From an uncultured Acholeplasmataceae bacterium (GTDB taxonomy: Bacteria; Bacillota_I; Bacilli_A; Acholeplasmatales; Acholeplasmataceae): a stretch of DNA of 64,000 nucleotides. The DNA lies in contig CAKMKH010000031.1 of NCBI GenBank assembly GCA_927441705.1, forward strand, positions 1 to 64,000, in the 5' to 3' direction. The notes under the pieces are model-generated. The model saw only the letters and a program-made list of their open reading frames with translations, did no database searches and was not told the origin of the DNA. Shown one piece after another: positions 23,851 to 33,731 of the stretch (its first letter is position 1; each line of letters opens with the position of its first letter). A program made the position numbers and the translations under genes.

Positions 23851-25695
23851 ATGCGCACAATAAAACTATTCAGATTAGCTAAAGGGTTCTTATTTCTATT
23901 CATTATTGCTGCCTTGTTAACAACAATTCATCAATATACATATTCAAATGTTCCCTTGTTTACTCAGTATTTAATTAAAACTTTATTAGATCAACCAGGC
24001 ATAGCTGATGGTAGTGTTAGTGTAGGTGAAGTAAACCTGCCTTCTTTTGTGTTAACCTTCTTTAGACGAGATACAGAAATCTTAAATATAATATTACGTA
24101 TTGCAGCTGCATTACTTATTTTACAGGTATTTAGATTCTCATTGAGATTTTTTGAAATGTGGATTAAAGGTGCTTTACTAGAAAAAATGGCAGAAAAGAT
24201 GAGAATAGGTTTATATGGACATATTCAAGACCTTGATTATGAATTTCATAATAATGCAGATACTGGAGATTTGATTCAAAGATGTACAACTGATGTAGAG
24301 ACTACTACAACGTTTTTAACAACAAGAATGCTAGATTTGATATATTTAATAGTAACACTAATCTTTGGTGCTTACCAATTATTCTATATTAATTCTACGA
24401 TGGTATGGATATCTCTTTCATTAATTCCTTTAGTAGCAACATCATCTATTATATACTTTGTTAAGATTGATAAAATATTTCAAAACATTGAAGAAACTGA
24501 ATCTTCAATGATGACGGTTGTTCAAGAAAACTTATCAGGTTCAAGAGTGGTAAGAGCATTTGCGAATGAAGCTTTTGAAATAACAAAAATGGAAACTAAA
24601 AATAGAGAATACGCTGACGCACTTAAAAAAGCAAGCGGTATTGTTGCAGTTTATTGGGGAAGCATGGATTTTATTAGTATTACTCAATACTTAGTAATTA
24701 TTGCTGTAGGTGTATTCGCAGTTAGAAATCAAACGATGGATGCTGCAGGTGTTGTTGCATCACTTGCCCTTGTTGGGATGTTAATTTGGCCAATTAGAGG
24801 GTTAGGACGTATTATTAGCGATTATGGTAAAGCACTCGTTGCATCAGATAGAATCTATCATATTTTAGAAAAACCAAGCGAGTATTTAAACGATGGCAAA
24901 CAAGAGCCAACAATCAGAGGTAACATTGAATTTAAGAATGTATCATTTAGATTTCCAGATACTCAAGAGCATTTATTAAAAGATGTTAACTTTAAGATTA
25001 AAGCTGGACAAACAGTTGCAATCATCGGTAGAACGGGTAGTGGAAAATCAACCATTATAAATATATTAATGCGTATGCATGAATATCAAAGTGGTCAAAT
25101 ATTGATTGATCAAGTACCATTAAATGATATTAAGAAAAAATATATTAGAAACCAAATAGGCGTAGTTTTACAAGATCCATTCTTATATTCGAAAACAGTT
25201 TATGAAAATATAGCGATTGCACATAAAGATGCGCTAAAAGATCGAGTTATAAAAGCAGCAGAAATAGCTGCATTAGAAAAAGACATTAGAACCTTCAAAA
25301 AAGGTTATGAAACAATAGTTGGTGAAAAAGGTACTACTTTATCAGGCGGACAAAAACAAAGAGTTGCAATTGCACGTGTTTTAGTTCAAGACAAACCAAT
25401 TTTAATATTTGATGATGCTTTAAGTGCTGTTGATACGCAAACAGACATAATGATAAGACAAGCATTACTTGCAAAACAACATAAACAAACAACCATCATC
25501 ATTACACACCGAATCACTACTGCGAAAGAAGCAGATCAAATTATCGTCTTAGATAAAGGATCTATCGAAGCAATTGGTACCCATGAGCAATTAAGTCAAC
25601 AAGATGGATTATACAAAAAACTATGGGATATCCAAGGTAAGTTAGAAAGAGAATTTGAAAAGACTGTGAAGGTAGGTGACGAAAATGCATCATGA
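23851..25695 (+). CDS. ABC exporter half-transporter, degenerate-site subunit
   Basis: 614 residues, a type IV (multidrug-like) exporter half: six membrane helices in the first 330 residues and a nucleotide-binding domain after that. Walker A GRTGSGKST is at about 391, the signature TLSGGQKQR about 496, and Walker B is ILIFDDALSAVD, in which the catalytic Glu is Asp. That marks it as the degenerate-site partner of a heterodimer, with the second gene. The track begins at ATG 23845, but AGGAGG at 23838-23843 fits ATG 23851. Substrate unknown. Confidence 0.9.
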   Translation: MRTIKLFRLAKGFLFLFIIAALLTTIHQYTYSNVPLFTQYLIKTLLDQPGIADGSVSVGEVNLPSFVLTFFRRDTEILNIILRIAAALLILQVFRFSLRFFEMWIKGALLEKMAEKMRIGLYGHIQDLDYEFHNNADTGDLIQRCTTDVETTTTFLTTRMLDLIYLIVTLIFGAYQLFYINSTMVWISLSLIPLVATSSIIYFVKIDKIFQNIEETESSMMTVVQENLSGSRVVRAFANEAFEITKMETKNREYADALKKASGIVAVYWGSMDFISITQYLVIIAVGVFAVRNQTMDAAGVVASLALVGMLIWPIRGLGRIISDYGKALVASDRIYHILEKPSEYLNDGKQEPTIRGNIEFKNVSFRFPDTQEHLLKDVNFKIKAGQTVAIIGRTGSGKSTIINILMRMHEYQSGQILIDQVPLNDIKKKYIRNQIGVVLQDPFLYSKTVYENIAIAHKDALKDRVIKAAEIAALEKDIRTFKKGYETIVGEKGTTLSGGQKQRVAIARVLVQDKPILIFDDALSAVDTQTDIMIRQALLAKQHKQTTIIITHRITTAKEADQIIVLDKGSIEAIGTHEQLSQQDGLYKKLWDIQGKLEREFEKTVKVGDENAS

Positions 25696-27514
25696 AGATG
25701 ACAATGATGTTCAGTATAAAGTTCAGCTATCAACATGGAAAAAAATTATTGGTATTGTTTTTCAATCTAAAAAGAGAATCGTTTTATTAATCTTGTTTTC
25801 GAGTTTTGTTGCAGTATTAGATGCAATGATTCCACTTATTAACAGATATGCAATTGACGTCTTCTTTATCGAAGGAGATTATTCAACTTGGCCATATTTT
25901 GTTGCGGTAAACATATTTGTTGCTGCTGGTTTTGGTATTTCTGTTTGGGGATTTATTCGTCAGGCGGGTATCATTGAAGCAGAAACAAGTTATGAATTAA
26001 GAAGACAAGCTTTCAAAAATTTACAAAAATTGTCATATAGCTATTTTGATCAAACGCCACAAGGCTGGATCATGGCTAGAATGACTTCAGATGCAAGAAG
26101 ACTATCATTAATTATTTCTTGGGGTTTAGTTGATTTTGTTTGGGCTGGTTTATCCATGCTATTTATTATGATCATTTTATACATTACATTCTTTAAATTG
26201 GCAGTTATCGTAACGCTAGTTGTACCAGTGATGTTTGTAGTTGCATATTTCTTTAGAAAACTAATTTTAAAACAACATCGTATTGCAAGAAAGCACAATT
26301 CACAATTAACAGCACAATATAACGAAGGATTTTTAGGTGCCAAAACAACGAAAAGTTTAAGTATTGAAGGTCAAAATTTTGATGAGTTCTCATATACTGC
26401 TCATCAATTAAAAACTGCAAGCATTAGAGCAGTTATATCATCAGCTGTATTCTCATCCATACTTTTAGTATTAGCATACTTTGCAGTAGGCACAACAATG
26501 TTTCAAGGCTCTATTTATGTATTGGAATTTATTATTACAGTAGGGACCTTACAAATGTTTATTGCTTATGCTGTCAATTTCTTTGAACCAATCATGGCTA
26601 TCTCAAGAATTCTATCAGATTTCCAGAATGCTCAAGCATCAGCTGAACGTATTGTTGGTTTAATAGAAACACCATCTGATTTAGTTGACACAAAAGAAGT
26701 TGAAGAAGAATATGGCACACTTTTTAATGATAAATTAGAAAATTGGGAAGAATTACAGGGTGAAGTTGAGTTTAGAGATGTTACATTTTATTATTTAGAA
26801 AATGAAATGATTCTAGAAAACTTTAGTTTAAAAGTTAAACCGGGAACAAATGTTGCTCTAGTTGGGCACACAGGGTCTGGTAAAACGACACTAGTTAATC
26901 TTTTATCAAGATTTTATGAACCAAAAGGTGGACAAATATTAATTGATGGTAAAGATTATAAATCAAGAAGTATCCATTGGTTACACAAACGATTGGGTTA
27001 TGTATTACAATCTCCACATTTATTTAGTACAACAGTTTTAGAAAATATTAGATATGGAAGACTAACCGCAAACGATGAAGAAGTTAAATATGCTGCTAAG
27101 ATGGTTGGTGTTGATGATTTTGTTAAGCATTTAGATAAAGGTTATGATACATTTGTTGGCGAGGGTGGTAATTTATTATCTGTTGGTCAAAAACAATTGA
27201 TATCTTTTGCAAGAGCTGTTTTAGCGGATCCTAAAATTCTTATTTTAGATGAAGCTACCTCTTCAATTGACTCTGAATCTGAACTTGTCATTCAACAAGC
27301 AACTGATAAACTTCTTAAAGGTAGAACTAGTTTCATAGTTGCACATAGATTATCAACAATTGTTAAGAGTGATTTGATTGTTATGCTCGAGATGGGTAAA
27401 ATCATTGAAATGGGCACTCATGATGAACTGATAGCTGCTAGAGGTCAATATTACGACTTATATCGAAATCAATTCTTTAGAGAAAATGAAGATCGATTTA
27501 ACTTAGGTGAATAA
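25685..27514 (+). CDS. ABC exporter half-transporter, canonical Walker B subunit
   Basis: 609 residues from ATG 25685 (AGGTGA upstream; the track uses GTG 25676). Six helices, then a nucleotide-binding domain with Walker A GHTGSGKTT, Walker B ILILDEATSSID with a proper catalytic Glu, and the signature LLSVGQKQL, where the first Gly of LSGGQ is Val. Degenerate Walker B in the first gene and degenerate signature here are complementary, as in BmrCD- and TM287/288-type heterodimers. The start lies inside the first gene, so the two are co-translated. Confidence 0.9.
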   Translation: MHHEDDNDVQYKVQLSTWKKIIGIVFQSKKRIVLLILFSSFVAVLDAMIPLINRYAIDVFFIEGDYSTWPYFVAVNIFVAAGFGISVWGFIRQAGIIEAETSYELRRQAFKNLQKLSYSYFDQTPQGWIMARMTSDARRLSLIISWGLVDFVWAGLSMLFIMIILYITFFKLAVIVTLVVPVMFVVAYFFRKLILKQHRIARKHNSQLTAQYNEGFLGAKTTKSLSIEGQNFDEFSYTAHQLKTASIRAVISSAVFSSILLVLAYFAVGTTMFQGSIYVLEFIITVGTLQMFIAYAVNFFEPIMAISRILSDFQNAQASAERIVGLIETPSDLVDTKEVEEEYGTLFNDKLENWEELQGEVEFRDVTFYYLENEMILENFSLKVKPGTNVALVGHTGSGKTTLVNLLSRFYEPKGGQILIDGKDYKSRSIHWLHKRLGYVLQSPHLFSTTVLENIRYGRLTANDEEVKYAAKMVGVDDFVKHLDKGYDTFVGEGGNLLSVGQKQLISFARAVLADPKILILDEATSSIDSESELVIQQATDKLLKGRTSFIVAHRLSTIVKSDLIVMLEMGKIIEMGTHDELIAARGQYYDLYRNQFFRENEDRFNLGE

Positions 27515-27521
27515 AAAAAGT

Positions 27522-27585
27522 AAAAAGACATCAAAATCTCTATGATGAAATAGAGGTGATATGATGTCTTTTTTCTTTTCTTTTT
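27522..27585 (+). terminator. Hairpin terminator overlapping the start of the next gene
   Basis: Outer stem AAAAAGACATCA / TGATGTCTTTTT (12 bp, perfect), inner stem CTCTAT / ATAGAG, followed by TTTTTTCTTTTCTTTTTTT. The right arm contains ATG 27561 and 27564, the inner stem contains the RBS, and the U-tract encodes Phe/Ser residues of the signal peptide of the Ig-like protein. Confidence 0.8.
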
Positions 27586-29627
27586 TTAGACTAACTATTT
27601 TTTTATTTAACGTTATCTGGGTAGATACAATAGTAGATGTTCCAGTGCATTCTGATATTAATGATTATGTTGATCTACCACAAGCTTTTTTATATGAAGA
27701 TGGGGAAATTGTTGAAAATGCAGTTCCATACTATAGAAATAACGGTGTAGATCGAACGTTTTTATCTACTGTTAATACAAATTATGTAAAAGCATATAAT
27801 ATTTATTATGAAGTATATTTTGCATTATATGATATAACCGATAAGGTTCAAATCACTTTTAATGTTGTAGATCAAACAAATCCAGTCATTTCGAATTTAT
27901 CAGAATATACAATAGATATAGGAGATAAATTACCAGATTTTAGAAATTATCTTGTCTTTGAAGATAATTATGATAGTTCAGATCAATTAATTATTGATAT
28001 CAATACTACGTTAGTTATAGAGAGTCAAATCGGTTCATATCCTATTTTATATACGATTAGAGATTCATCAAATAATAGCCAAACTTATGAAACGTTACTT
28101 CATATTATAGATAGAATACCACCTAGTATCACTTTAATTAAACCCATAGTGATAGATGTACATACCGCCATTGAGAAAGAGAAGTTTTTAAAAATAGAAG
28201 ATAATTATGATCTAAATTTAAACATCCATATAGATGACAAAAACGTAGATTATCATATCATAGGAAATTATGAATTCACCATAACTGCAATAGATTCGTC
28301 AAAGAATTTTAATCAAAAAGTTTATACAGTCTCAATTGTTGATCGAATATCGCCAACAATCATATTGAAGTCTTATCCTGAAACTATTAATGTTTTTGAA
28401 GAGATAACAGATCAACTGCTAAGGAGTTATGTACTAGCATTAGAAGATAATTACGATATAATTGATATTAAACAAATTCATATTACACATGATATTGATA
28501 CGGCTCGAGTTGGAAAATATAAAATTTATTATCAAGTGAGAGATTCATCTTTAAACGAAGCAAATATCTCTTTAGAAGTTGAGGTTGTTGATCAAGTAAA
28601 ACCAAATATAGAAATCATAGAACCTTTTATTTTTGAAGTGTTTAGTGAACCTTCAAGTCTATATAATCATTTTGTTATGAATGATAATTATTGTTCTACA
28701 GATGATTTGAAAACGACTATAACAACAAATTATAAACTCGATGTTATCGGAAAATATGATATTAAAATTGAAGTAGTTGATACGTATAAAAATAAGGCAG
28801 TCTATATGGGGATTATTGAAATCATCGATAGCACACCTCCTGAAATTATAGAATTATCAGAAATTATTATTACAGATTTTAAAGAAAAAGATTTATCGAT
28901 TTATTTTAGAGCTATTGATGGATATGATCAAAGCGATTTAGAAATATATGTCGATGATCAATTAGTTATCTACGATAAAATAGGTGATTATGAGATTACA
29001 GTTTATGCATATGACCAATCGAATAATGAGGCAATGACAACGTCTTCAGTTATTATCATTGATATAAGCGCACCTACTTTAATACTAACTCATGATTTCA
29101 TAAATTTAGGAATAGGTGAACAAAAGGTAGACTTATATGATTACGTCTTAGAAATTCATGATAATTATGATACTCTTGATAAAAACAATCTTATGATTGA
29201 ATCATCCATAAACTATCAAATTCCTGGAACCTACAAAGTTACATATCTAATTATGGATAGCTCACTCAATCAAACCATGAAATCACTAAATGTATACATT
29301 AATGATTATGATAAACCAAATATAAATGCAGATACAATGTATATTAATATGTATGAAACAGTTGATCTTCTTGAAGGTTTATCTATATCTGATAATGTAG
29401 GTGTATTAGGCATATATTTTAATCCAAAAGTGATAGATACATCATATCCGGGCACGTATAAAGTCACTTATATCGTTATAGATGAAAGTGGAAATACGAA
29501 TCAATTGATTAGGGAAATACACATTAATGAAATTGAAAAACCTCTTAAAATAGAGGCATTTATTCCAATAATTATTGTATCAATTCTATCAGTATCAGTG
29601 ATATATTACTTATACAAAAAAATATAA
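27561..29627 (+). CDS. Surface protein with seven Ig-like repeats and C-terminal membrane anchor
   Basis: 688 residues. An N-terminal hydrophobic stretch (MMSFFFSFFRLTIFLFNVIW) acts as a signal or anchor. About seven repeats of 75-80 residues follow, each closing with a pattern like I(V)DxxxPxI and containing DNYD and GxYxIxYxxxDSSxN, typical of bacterial Ig-like group 3/DUF5011 domains. A final helix (AFIPIIIVSILSVSVIYYLY) with Lys after it anchors the C-terminus. No LPXTG motif is seen, as expected for a wall-less cell. The gene starts inside a terminator hairpin. Adhesion is a plausible role; partners are unknown. Confidence 0.75.
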   Translation: MMSFFFSFFRLTIFLFNVIWVDTIVDVPVHSDINDYVDLPQAFLYEDGEIVENAVPYYRNNGVDRTFLSTVNTNYVKAYNIYYEVYFALYDITDKVQITFNVVDQTNPVISNLSEYTIDIGDKLPDFRNYLVFEDNYDSSDQLIIDINTTLVIESQIGSYPILYTIRDSSNNSQTYETLLHIIDRIPPSITLIKPIVIDVHTAIEKEKFLKIEDNYDLNLNIHIDDKNVDYHIIGNYEFTITAIDSSKNFNQKVYTVSIVDRISPTIILKSYPETINVFEEITDQLLRSYVLALEDNYDIIDIKQIHITHDIDTARVGKYKIYYQVRDSSLNEANISLEVEVVDQVKPNIEIIEPFIFEVFSEPSSLYNHFVMNDNYCSTDDLKTTITTNYKLDVIGKYDIKIEVVDTYKNKAVYMGIIEIIDSTPPEIIELSEIIITDFKEKDLSIYFRAIDGYDQSDLEIYVDDQLVIYDKIGDYEITVYAYDQSNNEAMTTSSVIIIDISAPTLILTHDFINLGIGEQKVDLYDYVLEIHDNYDTLDKNNLMIESSINYQIPGTYKVTYLIMDSSLNQTMKSLNVYINDYDKPNINADTMYINMYETVDLLEGLSISDNVGVLGIYFNPKVIDTSYPGTYKVTYIVIDESGNTNQLIREIHINEIEKPLKIEAFIPIIIVSILSVSVIYYLYKKI

Positions 29628-29637
29628 ATTATATCTT

Positions 29638-29666
29638 TTGACTTTAGTCTTTAATTAAACTATAAT
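29638..29666 (+). promoter_or_regulatory. Flavodoxin promoter
   Basis: TTGACT (29638-29643), 17 bases, TATAAT (29661-29666). Transcription would begin near 29673, so the ORF-track start at 29667 cannot be translated and the true start is 29712. Confidence 0.88.
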
Positions 29667-29711
29667 ATGAGCGTAATAAAGATATATACTATAAAAAAGG
29701 AGTGTCAAAAT

Positions 29712-30140
29712 ATGGCTGACGTATTATTAGTTTACTGGAGTGGTACAGGCAATACTGAAATCATGGCAGAAAAAGTTAAAGAAGGTCTTGAATCTTCAGG
29801 ATTATCAGTTGACTATAGAGCTGTAGATGCAATTGAAGCTGATGAAGTTTCTGCATTCGATAAAGTAGTATTTGGATGCCCATCAATGGGTGTAGAAACA
29901 TTGGAAGAAGATGAATTTGAACCTTTCTTTGAAGCAATTGAAGGTTCTTTAGCAGGAAAAAAAGTTGCTTTATTCGGATCTTATGGTTGGGGTGAAGGTG
30001 AATGGATGGAAGCATGGGAAGACCGTGTAAAGGATGCTGGTGCAGAGTTATTTGAATCAGGATTAAAAATCAATTCGACTCCAAGCAGTGAAGAAGAAGA
30101 TGAATGTGTTGAATTTGGTTCAGCATTCGCAAAATTCTAA
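29712..30140 (+). CDS. Flavodoxin
   Basis: 142 residues from ATG 29712, set by AAGGAG 7 bases upstream and by the promoter position. The FMN phosphate loop is WSGTGNTEIMAEKV (about residues 8-21) and the two flavin-flanking loops are GCPSMGVETLEEDEFEPF and GSYGWGEGEWMEAWEDR. A low-potential one-electron carrier that can replace ferredoxin. A near-consensus promoter and strong RBS suggest high expression. It is a single-gene transcript ending at a terminator. Confidence 0.96.
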   Translation: MADVLLVYWSGTGNTEIMAEKVKEGLESSGLSVDYRAVDAIEADEVSAFDKVVFGCPSMGVETLEEDEFEPFFEAIEGSLAGKKVALFGSYGWGEGEWMEAWEDRVKDAGAELFESGLKINSTPSSEEEDECVEFGSAFAKF

Positions 30141-30152
30141 TTAAACATATTA

Positions 30153-30180
30153 AAAATGCTAAATTATAGCATTTTTTTTA
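30153..30180 (+). terminator. Terminator after flavodoxin
   Basis: Stem AAATGCTA / TAGCATTT with a 5-nt loop and T8 tract. Confidence 0.88.
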
Positions 30181-30234
30181 TAACCACATAAAAAGAACTA
30201 TCAAAAACATGTATAATAAATATAGGTGAATCAT

Positions 30235-33201
30235 ATGATTGGGACATTATATATTCAAAGTTCATATTCAATGCTAAAAAATGCCATACCCTTACCAGTT
30301 TTAGTTGAAAAAGCTATTTCAGGAGGATATGATTTTTTAGCTTTATCAGATGAGCAACTTCACGGTATGATTCATTTTTTTAATTTAACAGATAAACACC
30401 AATTAAAACCTATCATAGGACTTCATATCGATGTGTCTTTTCAGCAAGAAGAGTCTGATTTTTTAATTTATGTAAAAAATCAAATAGGCTATCAAAATTT
30501 GTTAAAAATAAGTTTGTTGAAAAGTCAAAATGAATTAACATATGATTTACTTGTAGAACACCAAGAAGGTTTAGTCGTAGTGACTTCAAAACATTCAATT
30601 ATTGATAGATTATTATTAAATAAAGATATAGAAAAAGCGATGTCAATTGCTATTGAATTTAGAGAAAAGTTTGAAAGTTTCTATTTTGGTTTGTCGTTAG
30701 ATTCTTTTGATGCGGAAGTTATAGTGGCACCTCAATTGAAATCATTATCAGAACAACTCAATATAAAGATACTTCCTATCCATCAAACTTCATACATTGA
30801 AGAAAATGATAAAGAAGTATATGAAGCGCTCATCAAAATTGATAACGAACAAAATGAAGTAAAAGAAGATGAAAACTATCATTTCATGGACAAAGACGCT
30901 TTGATTAAACATTTTTCTGATTATCCTATTGTCTTTGAAAACTTAGATGAAATGGTTTTTTCAATTGATTTTAAGTGGGTTAAACCCAACTTCGATATGC
31001 CTAAATATGATATTAAAGGAACATCATCTAAAGCATTTTTAAAATCGTTAGCAATTAAAGGACTTAAAAAAAGGTTAGAAAATAAGAAAAGTGATCATAA
31101 AGAATATCAAGATAGATTGATCTATGAGCTTGATGTAATACATAATATGGGATTTGATCACTATTTTTTGATTGTTTTTGATTTTGTTAGATATGCTAAA
31201 ACACATGATATTCTTGTGGGTCCAGGCAGAGGATCCGCAGCAGGATCACTTGTATCGTATTGCTTAGGTATCACTGATGTTGATCCAATTGAATATGATT
31301 TATTATTTGAAAGGTTCTTAAATCCAGAACGTATTACCATGCCAGATATTGATATGGATTTTCCTGATAATAAAAGAGATGAAGTTATTAGTTACGTTCA
31401 AAATAAATATGGCAAAAATCATATGATTTCTATTGTAACATTTGGAACATTCGCTTTACGCTCATCTATAAGAGATATTGCTAGAGTGATGAAGATTGAT
31501 ATACAGAGAGTTAATGCAATAATAAAAAGAGTATTAAATGATCAAGTTGACACAAAAGACGAAGAAACGGTAAGATTGTTAAAGGTTGCTAAAAAAATTG
31601 AAGGTCTTCCAAGACATACAGGAACACATGCAGCAGGCATGATATTAGCAGAGCAAGATTTGTCAAAATACATCCCATTGCAACAAATGGCAAATGGTTT
31701 TTACCAATCTCAATTTGAGGCTAGTGATTTAGAATCATTAGGGCTTTTAAAAATAGATTTTTTAGGAATTAGAAACTTACAAATTATACACGATGTCGTA
31801 GACCTTATTCAAGAGGAAAACTCGGATTTTAAATTAAATAATATACCTCTTGATGATTCAAAAGCTTATGAATTATTAAGTCGTGCTCAAACCCAAGGTG
31901 TTTTTCAACTTGAATCAAATGGTATGAAGAACGTTTTACGCAAGTTGAAACCTCAAAATTTCGAAGATATTGTAGCACTTTTAGCATTATTTAGACCAGG
32001 ACCAATGAATCATATAGACGAATACATTGAGAGACGACATGGGAAACCATATGAGAATATTCATCTACTTCTCAATGACATATTAAAGCCAACTTATGGT
32101 ATTATTATCTACCAAGAACAGATCATGAGAATAGCTCATGAATTTGCAGGATACACACTTGCAGAAGCAGATTTGCTTAGAAGAGGAATATCCAAGAAAA
32201 ACAAAGAAATCTTAGAAAAAGAACGCATAAGATTTGTTGAAAAGTGTAGTGAAAAAAAATATCCAAAAGAAACCGCAGAGACTATTTATGATTTGATAGT
32301 CAAGTTTGCAGATTATGGATTTAATCGAAGCCATAGTGTAGCATACGCTTTAGTTGCATATCAAATGGCATATTTAAAAGCTAACTATTATGATAAATTT
32401 ATGACGGTATTATTATCAAATGTTATTGGAAATGATCAAACTATATATGATTATATACTTGAATTAAGAAAGAATAATATCAAGGTTTTACCACCAAATA
32501 TTAATCTTTCAACAGATCAATTCAAATTAGTTAATCATGATATTCTTATGCCACTTACTCAAGTAAAAAGCATAGGTAAAACACAAGTTCAAAAAATACT
32601 TGATGCTAGAACTGAAAATCATTTTCAAGATTTTCAAGATTTTAAACATAGGTTGAAACAAGTAATTAATGACAAAAATATAGAAATGCTTATCCATAGT
32701 GGTTCGCTAGATGTGTTTAATCTTAATCATCATACAATGATTGAAAACAAAGATGCTAGTCACGCTGGATATGAATTGTATATATCTGATTTTAAATTGA
32801 GAGATTATGAAGAATACAGTTTTATCGACTTAGCACTTTATGAAAAAGAAGCTTTAGGGTTTAATTTAACTCATCATCCCTTACAACGCTATGAAAACTA
32901 CATTAAAGAACATAAACTTCAAACTATTGCAGATATAAAAAATGTGCCATATGCGAAAATATTAGGATATATTATTCAAAAGAAAGTCATCAAAACAAAA
33001 CAGGGTAAATCAATGGCATTTATAAAAATTGATGATGGACAAAATCAAATAGAGGCAACACTCTTTACACAAAATTATGTTAAGTATCAAAATATTCTAG
33101 ATGATAAAGTGAAATTATTTGAAATAAAAGAAAATGATTTCAATGGAAAAATAACTTATATTATCGAAAAATTGTATACTATTGAGGAGGTTTCCTCATG
33201 A
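30235..33201 (+). CDS. dnaE: DNA polymerase III alpha subunit, DnaE type
   Basis: 988 residues, shorter than the 1100-1160 of typical DnaE. The catalytic aspartates are in PDIDMDFPD (about 368) and the preceding GPGRGSAAGSLVSYCLG block is intact. The N-terminal PHP domain is degraded: the metal motif HxHSxYS is YIQSSYS and the usual TDH is SDEQ, so it probably does not proofread. C-terminally there is an OB fold (AKILGYIIQKKVIKTKQGKSMAF). The track start at GTG 30226 is unlikely; ATAGGTGA precedes ATG 30235. In low-GC bacteria DnaE works with PolC, which is not in this window. Confidence 0.94.
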   Translation: MIGTLYIQSSYSMLKNAIPLPVLVEKAISGGYDFLALSDEQLHGMIHFFNLTDKHQLKPIIGLHIDVSFQQEESDFLIYVKNQIGYQNLLKISLLKSQNELTYDLLVEHQEGLVVVTSKHSIIDRLLLNKDIEKAMSIAIEFREKFESFYFGLSLDSFDAEVIVAPQLKSLSEQLNIKILPIHQTSYIEENDKEVYEALIKIDNEQNEVKEDENYHFMDKDALIKHFSDYPIVFENLDEMVFSIDFKWVKPNFDMPKYDIKGTSSKAFLKSLAIKGLKKRLENKKSDHKEYQDRLIYELDVIHNMGFDHYFLIVFDFVRYAKTHDILVGPGRGSAAGSLVSYCLGITDVDPIEYDLLFERFLNPERITMPDIDMDFPDNKRDEVISYVQNKYGKNHMISIVTFGTFALRSSIRDIARVMKIDIQRVNAIIKRVLNDQVDTKDEETVRLLKVAKKIEGLPRHTGTHAAGMILAEQDLSKYIPLQQMANGFYQSQFEASDLESLGLLKIDFLGIRNLQIIHDVVDLIQEENSDFKLNNIPLDDSKAYELLSRAQTQGVFQLESNGMKNVLRKLKPQNFEDIVALLALFRPGPMNHIDEYIERRHGKPYENIHLLLNDILKPTYGIIIYQEQIMRIAHEFAGYTLAEADLLRRGISKKNKEILEKERIRFVEKCSEKKYPKETAETIYDLIVKFADYGFNRSHSVAYALVAYQMAYLKANYYDKFMTVLLSNVIGNDQTIYDYILELRKNNIKVLPPNINLSTDQFKLVNHDILMPLTQVKSIGKTQVQKILDARTENHFQDFQDFKHRLKQVINDKNIEMLIHSGSLDVFNLNHHTMIENKDASHAGYELYISDFKLRDYEEYSFIDLALYEKEALGFNLTHHPLQRYENYIKEHKLQTIADIKNVPYAKILGYIIQKKVIKTKQGKSMAFIKIDDGQNQIEATLFTQNYVKYQNILDDKVKLFEIKENDFNGKITYIIEKLYTIEEVSS

Positions 33202-33722
33202 GATTTGATCACTGGACTAAAGAAGAAAAACAACTTTTAGAATATGATTATCAACAATTATTTGCAGATCAAGTGCTTATGATGAAAAAAATATATCGCT
33301 TCAAATCTGATCGAGTTTTATTAAATGATATTCTCAATAATATATCGAGCATTTTGTATCGTTTACTCGATGAAAATCATTTAGAATTTGTTGAAGAACT
33401 AATAGAACGCATGTTCTTGTCTGTTTTTTCTTATGATATTATCGTTTCTAAACAACAGACATTCGGATTTTATAAAATCGATCTTTATTTTTATGATAAT
33501 GGTCATCAAGTAAATTATCGAAATATTACGATAAATTCACTTGATGATTTAAAAAAACTCATTGAAATGATATTATATATTGGTAGGAAATATGATCAAA
33601 TAGCATTGCTAAACCAAGATGATCTAAATAATATAAATGCTCAGCAGTTAATTCTTGGATTTGATGAAGTGTTCATAAAGAACAATATAAAACAATTGCA
33701 TTATGTATTTTACATGCAGTAA
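33198..33722 (+). CDS. Uncharacterised protein coupled to dnaE
   Basis: 174 residues with no family I recognise. It starts WTKEEKQLLEYDYQQLF and is rich in Ile, Asp and aromatic residues, with no membrane segment, signal peptide, Cys motif or nucleotide loop. The ATG overlaps the dnaE stop as ATGA, with GGAGG directly upstream, so it is made from the same transcript and probably in a set ratio. A role linked to replication is possible from position only. Nine bases separate it from the CDF gene. Confidence 0.7.
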   Translation: MRFDHWTKEEKQLLEYDYQQLFADQVLMMKKIYRFKSDRVLLNDILNNISSILYRLLDENHLEFVEELIERMFLSVFSYDIIVSKQQTFGFYKIDLYFYDNGHQVNYRNITINSLDDLKKLIEMILYIGRKYDQIALLNQDDLNNINAQQLILGFDEVFIKNNIKQLHYVFYMQ

Positions 33723-33731
33723 GGATAAATT

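Noticed and set aside
29667-29711. N-terminal extension of flavodoxin in the ORF track
   Set aside because: It begins in the -10 box of a near-consensus promoter and upstream of the predicted transcript start. ATG 29712 has the proper RBS.
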